Source: Streptomyces sp. PTY087I2 (GTDB lineage Bacteria; Actinomycetota; Actinomycetes; Streptomycetales; Streptomycetaceae). From it: DNA of 64,000 nt. Shown one piece after another: positions 24,879-32,883 of this stretch. Location: contig NZ_LZRD01000002.1 of assembly GCF_001687325.1 (NCBI RefSeq), positions 310,001-374,000 of the forward strand, in the 5' to 3' direction. The notes under the pieces are model-generated. The model was not told where the DNA came from. It saw only the letters and a list, made by a program, of their open reading frames with translations, and did not search any database. The translations under genes and the position numbers were made by a program. Numbering within the stretch: position 1 is the stretch's first letter; every line of letters starts with the position of its first letter.

Positions 24879-26272
24879 CGGACGGCGGGCCGGGCGGATT
24901 CGACCTCGGGCGGCTCCTGGCCGAGCGCGGGGCCGAACGGTACGAGCTGCATGCGCGCCATCTCAACCACCAGCTGCCGCGCATGCTGCACACCATCGGC
25001 TTCGACAAGGTCTACGAGCGGGCCGAGGGCGCGTACTTCTGGGACGCGGAGGGCAACGACTACCTCGACATGCTCGCCGGATTCGGCGTCATGGGGATCG
25101 GCCGGCACCACCCGGTCGTAGCCAAGGCCCTGCACGACGTGCTCGACGCCCAGCTCGCCGATCTCACCCGCTTCGACTGCCAGCCGCTTCCCGGGCTGCT
25201 CGCCGAGAAGCTGCTGACCCACAGCCCGCACCTGGACCGCGTCTTCTTCGGCAACAGCGGCACCGAAGCGGTCGAGACGGCGCTGAAATTCGCCCGGTAC
25301 GCCACCGGGAAGCCCCGGGTCCTCTACTGCGACCACGCCTTCCACGGGCTCACCACGGGCTCGCTCTCGGTCAACGGGGAGAGCGGCTTCCGCGACGGCT
25401 TCGCCCCGCTGCTCCCCGACACGGCCGTCCCGCTCGGCGACCTCGACGCGCTGCGCCGCGAGCTGAAGCGGGGCGACGTCGCGGCCCTGGTCGTCGAGCC
25501 GATCCAGGGCAAGGGCGTGCACGCCGCGCCGCCCGGCTATCTGCGCGAGGCCCAGGAGCTGCTGCACCGGCACAAGGCGCTCCTGATCGCCGACGAGGTC
25601 CAGACGGGCCTCGGGCGCACCGGCGACTTCTACGCCTACCAGCACGAGGAGGGGGTGGAGCCCGACCTCGTGTGCGTGGCCAAGGCCCTCTCCGGCGGCT
25701 ATGTGCCGGTCGGCGCGACCCTCGGCAAGGACTGGATCTTCCGTAAGGTCTACTCCTCGATGGACCGGGTCCTCGTCCACTCCGCGAGCTTCGGCTCCAA
25801 CGCGCAGGCGATGGCGGCCGGGCTCGCCGTCCTGACGGTGATGGAGGACGAGGAGACCGTCGCGAACGCCCGGCGCACCGGCGATCTGCTGCGCGAGCGG
25901 CTGGCCGCCCTGGTGGACCGCTACGAGCTGCTGCACGAGGTGCGCGGCCGCGGGCTGATGATCGGCATCGAGTTCGGCCGGCCCTCCTCGCTGAAGCTCC
26001 GCAGCCGCTGGACCATGCTCCAGGCGGCCCGCAAGGGGCTCTTCGCCCAGATGGTCGTGGTGCCGCTGCTCCAGAAGCACCGCATCCTCACCCAGGTCTC
26101 CGGCGACCACCTGGAAGTGATCAAGCTGATTCCGCCGCTGGTCATCGGGGACGCGGAGGTGGACCGCTTCGTGGCGGCGTTCACGTCCGTCATGGAGGAC
26201 GCGCACAGCGGCGGCGGGCTGATGTGGGACTTCGGCCGGACGCTGGTGAAGCAGGCCGTGGCCAACCGCTGA
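24875..26272 (+). CDS. hpnO: Class III aminotransferase HpnO (aminobacteriohopanetriol synthesis)
   Basis: A PLP-dependent fold-type I aminotransferase of 465 residues of the acetylornithine/GABA class. In hopanoid operons it aminates ribosylhopane to aminobacteriohopanetriol. Visible: the phosphate loop FFGNSGTEAVETALKFAR, the aromatic contact CDHAFHGLTTG, the cofactor aspartate region LIADEVQTGLGRTG and the Schiff-base lysine in VAKALSGGYVPVGA. The C-terminal extension GGGLMWDFGRTLVKQAVANR is longer than in ornithine-type enzymes. GTG 24875 overlaps hpnH. Two copies of a palindromic site begin 8 bp after the stop, so the next gene is separately regulated. Confidence 0.9.
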   Translation: MTDGGPGGFDLGRLLAERGAERYELHARHLNHQLPRMLHTIGFDKVYERAEGAYFWDAEGNDYLDMLAGFGVMGIGRHHPVVAKALHDVLDAQLADLTRFDCQPLPGLLAEKLLTHSPHLDRVFFGNSGTEAVETALKFARYATGKPRVLYCDHAFHGLTTGSLSVNGESGFRDGFAPLLPDTAVPLGDLDALRRELKRGDVAALVVEPIQGKGVHAAPPGYLREAQELLHRHKALLIADEVQTGLGRTGDFYAYQHEEGVEPDLVCVAKALSGGYVPVGATLGKDWIFRKVYSSMDRVLVHSASFGSNAQAMAAGLAVLTVMEDEETVANARRTGDLLRERLAALVDRYELLHEVRGRGLMIGIEFGRPSSLKLRSRWTMLQAARKGLFAQMVVVPLLQKHRILTQVSGDHLEVIKLIPPLVIGDAEVDRFVAAFTSVMEDAHSGGGLMWDFGRTLVKQAVANR

Positions 26273-26280
26273 CCTGCTGT

Positions 26281-26315
26281 TTGCCTCTGAGGCAAGATAT
26301 TTGCCTCAGAGGAAA
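26281..26315 (+). promoter_or_regulatory. Tandem palindromic operator upstream of the XRE-cupin gene
   Basis: TTGCCTCTGAGGCAA (26281-26295) is a perfect 15-bp palindrome apart from its central base; TTGCCTCAGAGGAAA (26301-26315) is a second, slightly degenerate copy exactly 20 bp downstream, two helical turns, so two dimers would bind the same face. It lies 21 bp before the start codon of the XRE-cupin regulator, so autoregulation is the simplest reading. The same element was not noticed elsewhere in the window. Confidence 0.7.
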
Positions 26316-26335
26316 GGTCCTGGCCCAATGGAGGC

Positions 26336-26944
26336 ATGAACCCTCCGGACGAAGGGGCGCCGGACGAGCTCCCCGGCGTCGCACCCCGACTGCGCGATCT
26401 GCGCCGTGCCCGAGGCCTCACCCTGGAGGCCGCGGCCCAGCGGGCCGGACTCTCCCCGGCCCATCTCTCCCGGCTGGAGACCGGCCGCAGGCAGCCCTCG
26501 CTGCCCATGCTGCTGGGGCTCGCCCGGATCTACGGTACGACGGTCTCCGAGCTCCTCGGCGAGCAGCCGCCCGAACGGGACGCGATCATCCGCGGCGGCG
26601 GCTTCGAAGGGGCGGAGGCCGACGGCTGGATGTACCGGCAGGCGGGCGGCTCCGGCCGCGCGATGCAGGCGCTGCGGGTACGCGTCCCGTACGGCGCCCA
26701 GGGCGACCTGGTCCGGGTCCACCCCGGTGAGGAGTGGCTGTACGTCCTGGAGGGCCGGCTGCGGGTCGGGCTCGGCGACACCGTCCACGACCTCGAACCC
26801 GGCGACAGCGCCCACTTCGACTCGCTCACCCCGCACCGGATCGCGGCCGTCGACCGCCGCGGCGCGGAGCTGCTCTTCGTCCACTCCCTGTTGCAGAGCC
26901 CCGCCGCCGAGCTCTGTCTCGGCGGCGGACGGCACCCGCGCTGA
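26336..26944 (+). CDS. XRE-family transcriptional regulator with C-terminal cupin sensor
   Basis: A 202-residue regulator. Residues 16-74 form a helix-turn-helix (LRDLRRARGLTLEAAAQRAG ... SPAHLSRLETGRRQPSLPML) and residues 110-180 a cupin barrel (VHPGEEWLYVLEGRLRVGLG ... LEPGDSAHFDSLTPHRI) that would bind a small ligand or metal. Proteins of this architecture usually repress genes next to them in response to a metabolite. The tandem palindrome at 26281-26315 is its likely operator. It sits directly after the hopanoid operon, but hopanoid control is only a guess. The small membrane gene 27009-27182 follows after 64 bp and is probably co-transcribed. Confidence 0.88.
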   Translation: MNPPDEGAPDELPGVAPRLRDLRRARGLTLEAAAQRAGLSPAHLSRLETGRRQPSLPMLLGLARIYGTTVSELLGEQPPERDAIIRGGGFEGAEADGWMYRQAGGSGRAMQALRVRVPYGAQGDLVRVHPGEEWLYVLEGRLRVGLGDTVHDLEPGDSAHFDSLTPHRIAAVDRRGAELLFVHSLLQSPAAELCLGGGRHPR

Positions 26945-27008
26945 CCGGCCGATCCCGTCGGCCCCACTCCGTACTCCACCGGCCGCGAGGCCGACAGAGA
27001 GGACCGTC

Positions 27009-27182
27009 ATGTCCGATTCCGAACACTACGACCCGCTGGGCCCCGGACGCCGCAAGGACGAGGACCCGCAGGAGAAGCGGATGCCGCGCGGCGTCATCAT
27101 CCGGCTCTTCGCCTACCTGGTGGCGGGCCACATCATCGCGGCCTTCCTCTACCTGCTCTTCGTGGTGGCCGGGAGCAAGTGA
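27009..27182 (+). CDS. Small single-helix membrane protein (DUF6126-like)
   Basis: A 57-residue protein: a charged N-terminal half (SDSEHYDPLGPGRRKDEDPQ) followed by one membrane helix, IIRLFAYLVAGHIIAAFLYL, about residues 30-52. ATG 27009 has AGAGAGGA upstream. I recall small proteins of this kind next to XRE-cupin regulators in streptomycetes and tentatively place it in DUF6126. It is presumably co-transcribed with the regulator and might be its regulated partner at the membrane; no function is known. It converges on the phosphatase gene with 13 bp between the stops. Confidence 0.75.
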   Translation: MSDSEHYDPLGPGRRKDEDPQEKRMPRGVIIRLFAYLVAGHIIAAFLYLLFVVAGSK

Positions 27183-27195
27183 CGGCGCCGAGCGG

Positions 27196-28008
27196 TCAGC
27201 CCGCGTCGAGCAGCCGCTCGCGCAGCCGCTCCCGGGTCTCGGGGGAGATCCTCAGCCCCTCGGAGAGATAGCGGTCCGTCGTCCCCCAGTTCTCCTCGAT
27301 GGCCGCGAAGGCCGCCGCGAGGTAGGCGGGCCGCGCCCCGAACAGCGGGTCCAGCAGCTCCTGCACCTCGGGCGACATACCGGCCCCGGACGGGTCGGAG
27401 CGCTTCACCTTGTACCGGCGGTGGAGGTCGTTGGACTTGAGGTAGTCCTCCTCGATCGCCTCCGGTACGACGCCGACCGCGAGCAGGGCGACCGCGATCG
27501 AGAGGCCGGCCCGGTCCTTGCCCGCCGCGCAGTGCATCAGCGCCGGGACGCTGTCCTCGGCCAGGGCGTGCAGGACCCGGCTGTGCTCGGCGGTGCGGTC
27601 CTCGATCGTCGCGCGGTACATCCGGATCATGCGGTCGACGCCCTTGCCGCCCGAGAGGACCGAGCGCAGCTGCTCGATGTTCCCGCTGCCCACCAGCCGC
27701 CAGAACTCCGCGCCGTCGGCCGGGTCCGAGAGCGGAATGCTGACATTGCGGACACCGGCCAGCTCGATGTCGTACCCGTCGAGCCGATGGTCGGCGGAGT
27801 GGCGGAAGTCGAAGATCGTGTGCAGTCCAAGGCCGCCGAGGAAGGCCGCGTCCTCGGCGGTGGCGTGCGCCAGGTGGCCGCTGCGGTAGAGCCGGCCGAA
27901 GGCGGTGCGCCGCCCGTCCGTCGTGGGGAGCCCGCCCACGTCGCGGAAGTTGCGGACTCCGGTCAGCACGGTCTCTGTCGGCGGGACCTGCGGCAGCTGC
28001 TGCGTCAC
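27196..28008 (-). CDS. Tyrosine-protein phosphatase, PTP-like (Y_phosphatase3 type)
   Basis: A 270-residue cytoplasmic phosphatase. The P-loop HCAAGKDRAG gives Cys160 and Arg166 (CX5R) with the extra lysine and aspartate typical of the MptpB-like, phosphoinositide/phosphotyrosine branch. The N-terminal motif GVRNFRDVGGLPTTDGRR (about residues 17-34) is the family signature. GTG 28008 is preceded by AGGAG at 5 bases, which decides this start; the frame extends 30 codons upstream but without domain text. It is transcribed away from the riboswitch-controlled peptidase, leaving about 415 bp between its start and the aptamer. Confidence 0.88.
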   Translation of the reverse strand: MTQQLPQVPPTETVLTGVRNFRDVGGLPTTDGRRTAFGRLYRSGHLAHATAEDAAFLGGLGLHTIFDFRHSADHRLDGYDIELAGVRNVSIPLSDPADGAEFWRLVGSGNIEQLRSVLSGGKGVDRMIRMYRATIEDRTAEHSRVLHALAEDSVPALMHCAAGKDRAGLSIAVALLAVGVVPEAIEEDYLKSNDLHRRYKVKRSDPSGAGMSPEVQELLDPLFGARPAYLAAAFAAIEENWGTTDRYLSEGLRISPETRERLRERLLDAG

Positions 28009-28423
28009 GGGGACTCCTGGGATCTCGGGCGTCGGCGCGGCTCTCCGGCGAGGGCGCTCCCGTGACGATACGACATCGATTCGACGGAAAATCATCACGG
28101 TTGCCTCCTCGGTGACGGGTCCCGGGGAGGGCGGGCTGACGCAGCGTCAGGAGCGCCGCTCGCGGCATGTCCGTATTGGTGCATTTCGCAGAACATGCCC
28201 CGCTAATGGGGGAGATGGGATTTCGGAGGTGAGCGGGATCATATCCGTGACGGTCCGTGGCGAGCGCCCCGAGAGGCATTCCCGTTGCCCGTACGGAAAT
28301 CCAAGATCCGTAATCCACGGAGTGTGACGGGAAATCCGGAGCGATATCGAATCGATGATTCCGCCGGGCAACCGATGGCTTGTTCCGCCCGTCCTGACCG
28401 GTTTACGGTCACCGTCAATCCGG

Positions 28424-28602
28424 ACGGATCGCCTAATCCTGCCGCCGCCCGGAATTCGCACCCACCCACTCACGTGTGGCAGGAGCGGGGGAACCAGGTA
28501 AGCCGCCGATCCGGAGAGATCCGGACCGGCTAGGGGTGAAGTCGCCGCAACGCGACCGGGCATCTCCAGCCCGAACCCGACAGCTCACCTCGCAGGCGCC
28601 GG
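28424..28602 (+). promoter_or_regulatory. Cyclic di-AMP riboswitch (ydaO-yuaA type)
   Basis: The conserved parts of the ydaO aptamer are all legible in order: CGCCTAATCCTG (28430), GGAGCGGGGGAACCA (28482-28496), GGGGTGAAGTC (28533) and CCCGAACCCGACAGCT then CACCTCGCAGGCG (28570-28598). The closing helix pairs CGCCT 28430-28434 with AGGCG 28594-28598. In this family c-di-AMP binding lowers expression of cell-wall and ion-transport genes. Here the aptamer ends three bases before the ribosome site GGAGAGG (28601-28607) and 19 bases before the ATG, leaving no room for a terminator, so control is probably at translation. Confidence 0.93.
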
Positions 28603-28616
28603 AGAGGAACTTCCCC

Positions 28617-29576
28617 ATGCCCGCAAAGGGTAAGCACCGTCGTCCGAAGTCCGGCCCGATCTCCCGCGGCGTCCTCGCCGCAGGGACCGGCGGCGCCGCA
28701 CTCGCCCTCCCGCTCATCGGCGCCACCGCCGCGAACGCCGCCGGCCAGACCGCCCCGGCCGCCAAGCCGGCCGCCGCCTCGGTCGCCGCCGCGCACACCG
28801 CCCCGGCCGCCGCCCCCGCCGCGTCGAAGACCGCCCCGAAGACGTACTCCGTGGTCGCCGGCGACTACCTGTCGAAGATCGCCGCCGAGCACCGCCTCAA
28901 GGGCGGGTGGGAGAAGCTCTACCAGGACAACCGCTCCACCGTCGGCGACAACCCCAGCCTGATCCACCCGGGCATGAAGCTGACCCTCGGCGCCAAGAGC
29001 TCCGCCCCCGCCGCGAAGTCCGCCGCCCCCAAGGCCGCCCCGAAGAAGGCCGAACCGGCCCCGAAGGCCGCGCCGAAGGAAGAGGCCCCCAAGGGCGACA
29101 CCATCTCCGCCGACGACTCCGAGGGCTCCGCCGCCTCGGCGCAGACCGGCTCCGCCGAGGCCACCGGCTCCGGCTGGTCCGCCCCGCTGGCCAACGCCAA
29201 CGTCACCACCCAGTACCGCGCTTCCGGCTCCAGCTGGTCCAGCGGTTACCACACCGGCTCGGACTTCCAGGCCGCCTCCGGCACCCCCGTCCTCGCCATC
29301 GGCCCGGGCACCGTCGTCTCGGCCGGCAACAGCGGCGCGTACGGCAACGAGGTCGTCATCAAGCACGAGGACGGCATGTACTCCCAGTACGCCCACCAGT
29401 CCGCGCTGAACGTCTCGGTCGGCCAGACCGTCACCGGCGGCCAGCAGATCGGCCTCTCCGGCTCCACCGGCAACTCCACCGGCCCGCACCTGCACTTCGA
29501 GGTCCGCACCGGCCCGAGCTACGGTTCGGACGTCGACCCGATCGCCTACCTGCGTCAGCACGGCGTCTCCCTCTGA
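28617..29576 (+). CDS. Secreted LysM and M23 metallopeptidase (cell-wall hydrolase)
   Basis: A 319-residue exported protein. A long basic N terminus (KGKHRRPKSG) and a hydrophobic stretch ending ATAANAAGQ give a signal peptide cut near residue 42. A LysM domain follows at about 75-122 (YSVVAGDYLSKIAAEHR ... NPSLIHPGMKLTLG), binding peptidoglycan, then an alanine/lysine/proline linker and a C-terminal M23 domain (about 200-318). Zinc ligands and catalytic residues are seen in YHTGSDF and HLHFEV. It should cut peptidoglycan cross-links or stem peptides during growth or germination. It lies directly under a c-di-AMP riboswitch, in keeping with other streptomycete wall hydrolases, and is closed by a terminator at 29601. 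Confidence 0.94.
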   Translation: MPAKGKHRRPKSGPISRGVLAAGTGGAALALPLIGATAANAAGQTAPAAKPAAASVAAAHTAPAAAPAASKTAPKTYSVVAGDYLSKIAAEHRLKGGWEKLYQDNRSTVGDNPSLIHPGMKLTLGAKSSAPAAKSAAPKAAPKKAEPAPKAAPKEEAPKGDTISADDSEGSAASAQTGSAEATGSGWSAPLANANVTTQYRASGSSWSSGYHTGSDFQAASGTPVLAIGPGTVVSAGNSGAYGNEVVIKHEDGMYSQYAHQSALNVSVGQTVTGGQQIGLSGSTGNSTGPHLHFEVRTGPSYGSDVDPIAYLRQHGVSL

Positions 29577-29600
29577 CCCGAGCGGCGACGAAGAGTGTCC

Positions 29601-29640
29601 GAGGGGCGGTGCGCGGCGGCGCACCGCCCCTCACTTTATT
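29601..29640 (+). terminator. Rho-independent terminator after the M23 peptidase gene
   Basis: A perfect 14-bp stem (29601-29614 with 29619-29632, starting GAGGGGCGGTGCGC) with loop GGCG, followed by ACTTTATT. It lies 24 bp after the stop codon. Confidence 0.85.
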
Positions 29641-29739
29641 CCGGGTTTACCGAAAACTGACCGGGTGGTCTATCTCACCACCCGTCAACCCCGTATTACG
29701 GTCGCGTAGGTCACATCGGACGATGCAGGATAAGTCCTT

Positions 29740-30579
29740 GTGGCAGACGATTCGAGAAACAACCAGCAGCACACCATCGGGTCGTACGCGGCGATCGGCG
29801 ACAGTTTCACCGAGGGCGTCGGCGACCCCGGCCCCGACGGGACCTTCGTCGGCTGGGCGGACCGCTTCGCGGTGCTCCTCGCCGACCGGCTGCCGGCCCC
29901 CGACCGGGCCGGCTCCGAGGACGCCCCGCACGAGGACTCCCCGCACGGGGACTTCCGCTACGCCAATCTCGCCGTACGAGGACGTCTCCTCGACCAGATC
30001 GTCGAGGAGCAGGTGCCGCGCGCCAAGGAACTGGCCCCCGACCTGGTCAGCTTCTGCGCGGGCGGCAACGACATCATCCGGCCCGGTACCGACCCCGACG
30101 ACCTCGCCGAGCGCTTCGAGCGGGCCGTCGCCGATCTGAGCAACGCCGTCGGCACGGTCATGGTCACGACCGGCTTCGACACCCGGGGCGTTCCGGTCCT
30201 GCGCCACATGCGCGGCAAGATCGCCACGTACAACGTCCATCTGCGGGCCATCGCCGACCGCTACCAGTGCCCCGTGCTGGACCTGTGGTCGCTGCGCTCC
30301 GTCCAGGACCGCCGTGCGTGGGACGCCGACCGGCTGCACCTGTCGCCCGAGGGCCACACCCGCGTCGCGCTCCGCGCCGCCCAGGTCCTCGGCCACGACG
30401 TGCCCGCCGACCCGGACCAGCCCTGGCCGCCGCAGGCCCAGCGCAGCCCCTTCGACGAGCGGCGCGACGACATCCAGTGGGCCCGCGAATACCTGGTGCC
30501 CTGGATCGGCCGACGGCTGCGCGGCGAGTCCTCCGGCGACCACGTCGAGGCCAAGCGCCCGGACCTGCTGCCGCTCTAG
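29740..30579 (+). CDS. SGNH/GDSL-family hydrolase
   Basis: A 279-residue esterase/lipase-fold protein without a signal peptide, so probably cytoplasmic. Block I AAIGDSFTEGVGD holds the nucleophile Ser22, block III is FCAGGNDII with the oxyanion asparagine, and block V is DADRLHLSPEGH with the catalytic aspartate and histidine. The substrate is unknown. It starts at GTG 29740. Its TAG stop overlaps, tail to tail, the TAG stop of the radical SAM gene on the other strand (CTAG at 30576-30579). Confidence 0.88.
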   Translation: MADDSRNNQQHTIGSYAAIGDSFTEGVGDPGPDGTFVGWADRFAVLLADRLPAPDRAGSEDAPHEDSPHGDFRYANLAVRGRLLDQIVEEQVPRAKELAPDLVSFCAGGNDIIRPGTDPDDLAERFERAVADLSNAVGTVMVTTGFDTRGVPVLRHMRGKIATYNVHLRAIADRYQCPVLDLWSLRSVQDRRAWDADRLHLSPEGHTRVALRAAQVLGHDVPADPDQPWPPQAQRSPFDERRDDIQWAREYLVPWIGRRLRGESSGDHVEAKRPDLLPL

Positions 30580-31493
30580 GGCTCCAGCAGGGGAAGCGCA
30601 CGCCGGGACGGGTTCGGCACGACGAGCCCGCCCGGCGGCGTGCCCGTGCCGTACCCGGCCGGTATCCGCTCCAGGACACCCCCGGCGAACACGTCGTACA
30701 GCGGCAGCGACTCCAGATGCACATAGCCGATGTGGCAGTCGCACACGGCGAGCGGACACGCCCGTGGGCCGAGCGCCCGGCGGTAGCTGCCGTCGTAGAG
30801 ATTGCCCAGCTCCGCCTTGACGAAGTGACAGCGCCGCACCGTGCCGTCCCCGTCCACCGAGATCACCGACTCGCCCGTCCGGCAGGGCAGCCCCGCCGAG
30901 CGGTGCGGATCACGGCTGTAGGGGAACAGCGGATCCAGCTCCGTCCAGCGCGCCGCCTCCTCGTCGGTGTATGTGTGCCCCTCGGCGGCGTTCACCCAGA
31001 GATAGACCGTCTCCGGCAGCTCCGCACGCAGCCGCCGCGCCTCCTCCAGATGCTCGTCGAACCCCACCACTCCCACGCTGTAGCGGATCCCCTTCGCCGA
31101 CAGTTCCTGGCATTTCCCCAGAAAACGGTCGTACGGGGTCTGACCCGGATGGTACGTGCACCAGAGCGCGATCCGCTCCGGATCGGCGTCCGCCAGCCAG
31201 TCGGTGCGGCCGCTCAGGTTCGTCTGGATCGCGACCCGGCCGATGTGCGGCAGGCACGACAGCTCGGTCAGCGCCCGCCGGTACCAGGAGCGCACCAGCC
31301 CCTCGCCCCACGGAGTGAACAGCACGGACAGCCGGTCGCCCGTCTGCGCCGCCGCCCAGCCGGTGAACCGCTCCAGCGCCTCCCGGTCCGCCGTGAGCTG
31401 CGCGCGGCTGTCCCGCCGCTTGGCGAACGGGCAGTAGGGGCAGTCGTAGTCGCAGGAGGCCAGCGGGCCCCGGTAGAGAATCGTCAGGTCCAC
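30576..31493 (-). CDS. STM4011-family radical SAM protein
   Basis: Last gene of a six-gene operon. The 305-residue protein has the radical SAM motif CDYDCPYC (Cys14, 18, 21) close to the N terminus, FTPWGEGLV in place of the GGE region, and later cysteines in RRCHFVKAELG and PLAVCDCHIGY that could bind an auxiliary cluster, as in SPASM-like enzymes. It should generate a 5'-deoxyadenosyl radical to modify an unknown substrate. I recognise the set STM4011-STM4015 from Salmonella locus names used for these families; no function is known. GTG 31493 follows the STM4012 stop by 7 bp. Confidence 0.85.
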   Translation of the reverse strand: MDLTILYRGPLASCDYDCPYCPFAKRRDSRAQLTADREALERFTGWAAAQTGDRLSVLFTPWGEGLVRSWYRRALTELSCLPHIGRVAIQTNLSGRTDWLADADPERIALWCTYHPGQTPYDRFLGKCQELSAKGIRYSVGVVGFDEHLEEARRLRAELPETVYLWVNAAEGHTYTDEEAARWTELDPLFPYSRDPHRSAGLPCRTGESVISVDGDGTVRRCHFVKAELGNLYDGSYRRALGPRACPLAVCDCHIGYVHLESLPLYDVFAGGVLERIPAGYGTGTPPGGLVVPNPSRRALPLLEP

Positions 31494-31500
31494 GGCCCGG

Positions 31501-32883
31501 TCACTTCCTCTCGTACGCGGCCATCGCCGCCCGCACCCCGGGGGAGAACAGCGCCGGACCCAGCGCGTCGGAGTGGGCGAGACCCGACGGGGACAGCCGC
31601 AGCAGACCGTCCGGCGCCGACGTGTCCAGCCAGCCCCGGGCCGCGAACCCCGCCAGCTCGGCCGGAAAGTCCTCGCCCGGATCCGTGCCGAACCGGGCCC
31701 GGTACTCCACCACCGGCAGCCCGGACGCCTGGAGCAGCGACTGCAACAGATGCCGCCGACGCGCCTCGTCCGCGTCGACGTACCGGCCGACCTCGGCCCG
31801 GGAGAAGTCCTCGGTGGCGGTGAAACGGTCGATGATCGACCGGATCTCCCGCATGTCCACCGCGTAGTCGAAGGAGTAGTGGAGGGCGGACGTGTACGAA
31901 CGGGCCCCGCAGCCCAGGCCGATCATGCCGTCGGTCTGGCAGGCGTAGTCCTCCGGGCCCTCCTGCGCACGCGGGGCGTCGGTCCGCCGGAACATCCGCA
32001 TCGACACCTGCTCGTAGCCGTGGGCCAGGAGATGGTCCCGCCCCACCGCGTACAGCCGCAGCCGCTGCTGGTCCCAGGCGGCGTCCTCCAGGGCCCGCGC
32101 CTCGGCGTCGGCCGCCGCGCCCAGGCGGTGCAGACCGGTGAGCGGACGCACGTACAGCGGATAGAGATACAGCTCCTCCGGCCGCCAGGCCAGCGCCGCG
32201 TCCAGCGAGGCGAGCCAGCTGCGCTCGGTCTGCCCGTCGATGCCGTAGATCAGGTCGATGTTCAGCACCGGGATCCGGGCGTCGCGGATCCGGCCGAGCG
32301 CCGCTTCCACGTCGGCGCGGCGCTGCGGGCGGACGGCCGCCCGGGCCTCCTCGTCCACGAAGCTCTGCACGCCGATGCTGATCCTGGTCGTGCCCCGGTC
32401 GGCCAGTACCGCCAGCCGGTCGGCGGTGGCGGTGGACGGCGAGGTCTCCACGGACAGCGGGACCGCGCTCAGGTCGGCGCCCATCCGCTTCTCCGCGATA
32501 TCGCAGAGCCGCTCCAGCTCCCCGGCGGTCAGAAACGTCGGCGTCCCGCCGCCGAACGCGGCCGCCGCGAACCGGACCGGCTCCTCGTCGCCCAGCGCCT
32601 CCCGCACCGCCAGGGCCTGCCGGTCCAGCGCGTCCAGATAGCGCGTCGTCAGCTCCTCGGGCGCGCCGATCCGGGTGAAGAGATTGCAGAAGCCGCAGCG
32701 GACCTCGCAGAACGGTATGTGGAGATAGAGGGAGAGGGCGTCCTTCGGCTCCGCCGCCCAGAGCGACCGCAGGACGGGGCGGTCCTCCAGCGGCCGGTAG
32801 GCCGTCTTGTGCGGATAGGCGTAGACGTAACTCTCGTACGGCCGGACGGCGGGCGGCGCGGGAGTGCCTGCGGTGATCGTCAT
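31501..32883 (-). CDS. STM4012-family radical SAM protein (HemW-like)
   Basis: A 460-residue radical SAM protein of the coproporphyrinogen-oxidase/HemW shape. Cysteines 59, 63 and 66 form CEVRCGFC, preceded by LYLHIPF, as in HemW. FGGGTPTFLTAGELERL near residue 115 binds SAM and TRISIGVQSF and LNIDLIYGIDGQT follow as in HemW. True HemW is encoded elsewhere in such genomes and this protein has a different C-terminal half, so it probably acts within this operon rather than in haem metabolism. ATG 32883 overlaps the STM4013 stop (ATGA). Confidence 0.87.
   Translation of the reverse strand: MTITAGTPAPPAVRPYESYVYAYPHKTAYRPLEDRPVLRSLWAAEPKDALSLYLHIPFCEVRCGFCNLFTRIGAPEELTTRYLDALDRQALAVREALGDEEPVRFAAAAFGGGTPTFLTAGELERLCDIAEKRMGADLSAVPLSVETSPSTATADRLAVLADRGTTRISIGVQSFVDEEARAAVRPQRRADVEAALGRIRDARIPVLNIDLIYGIDGQTERSWLASLDAALAWRPEELYLYPLYVRPLTGLHRLGAAADAEARALEDAAWDQQRLRLYAVGRDHLLAHGYEQVSMRMFRRTDAPRAQEGPEDYACQTDGMIGLGCGARSYTSALHYSFDYAVDMREIRSIIDRFTATEDFSRAEVGRYVDADEARRRHLLQSLLQASGLPVVEYRARFGTDPGEDFPAELAGFAARGWLDTSAPDGLLRLSPSGLAHSDALGPALFSPGVRAAMAAYERK

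Noticed and set aside
31501-32883. Calling the HemW-like protein an oxygen-independent coproporphyrinogen oxidase
   Set aside because: Its neighbours are the other STM401x genes and its C-terminal half differs from HemW, so a haem role is not supported.
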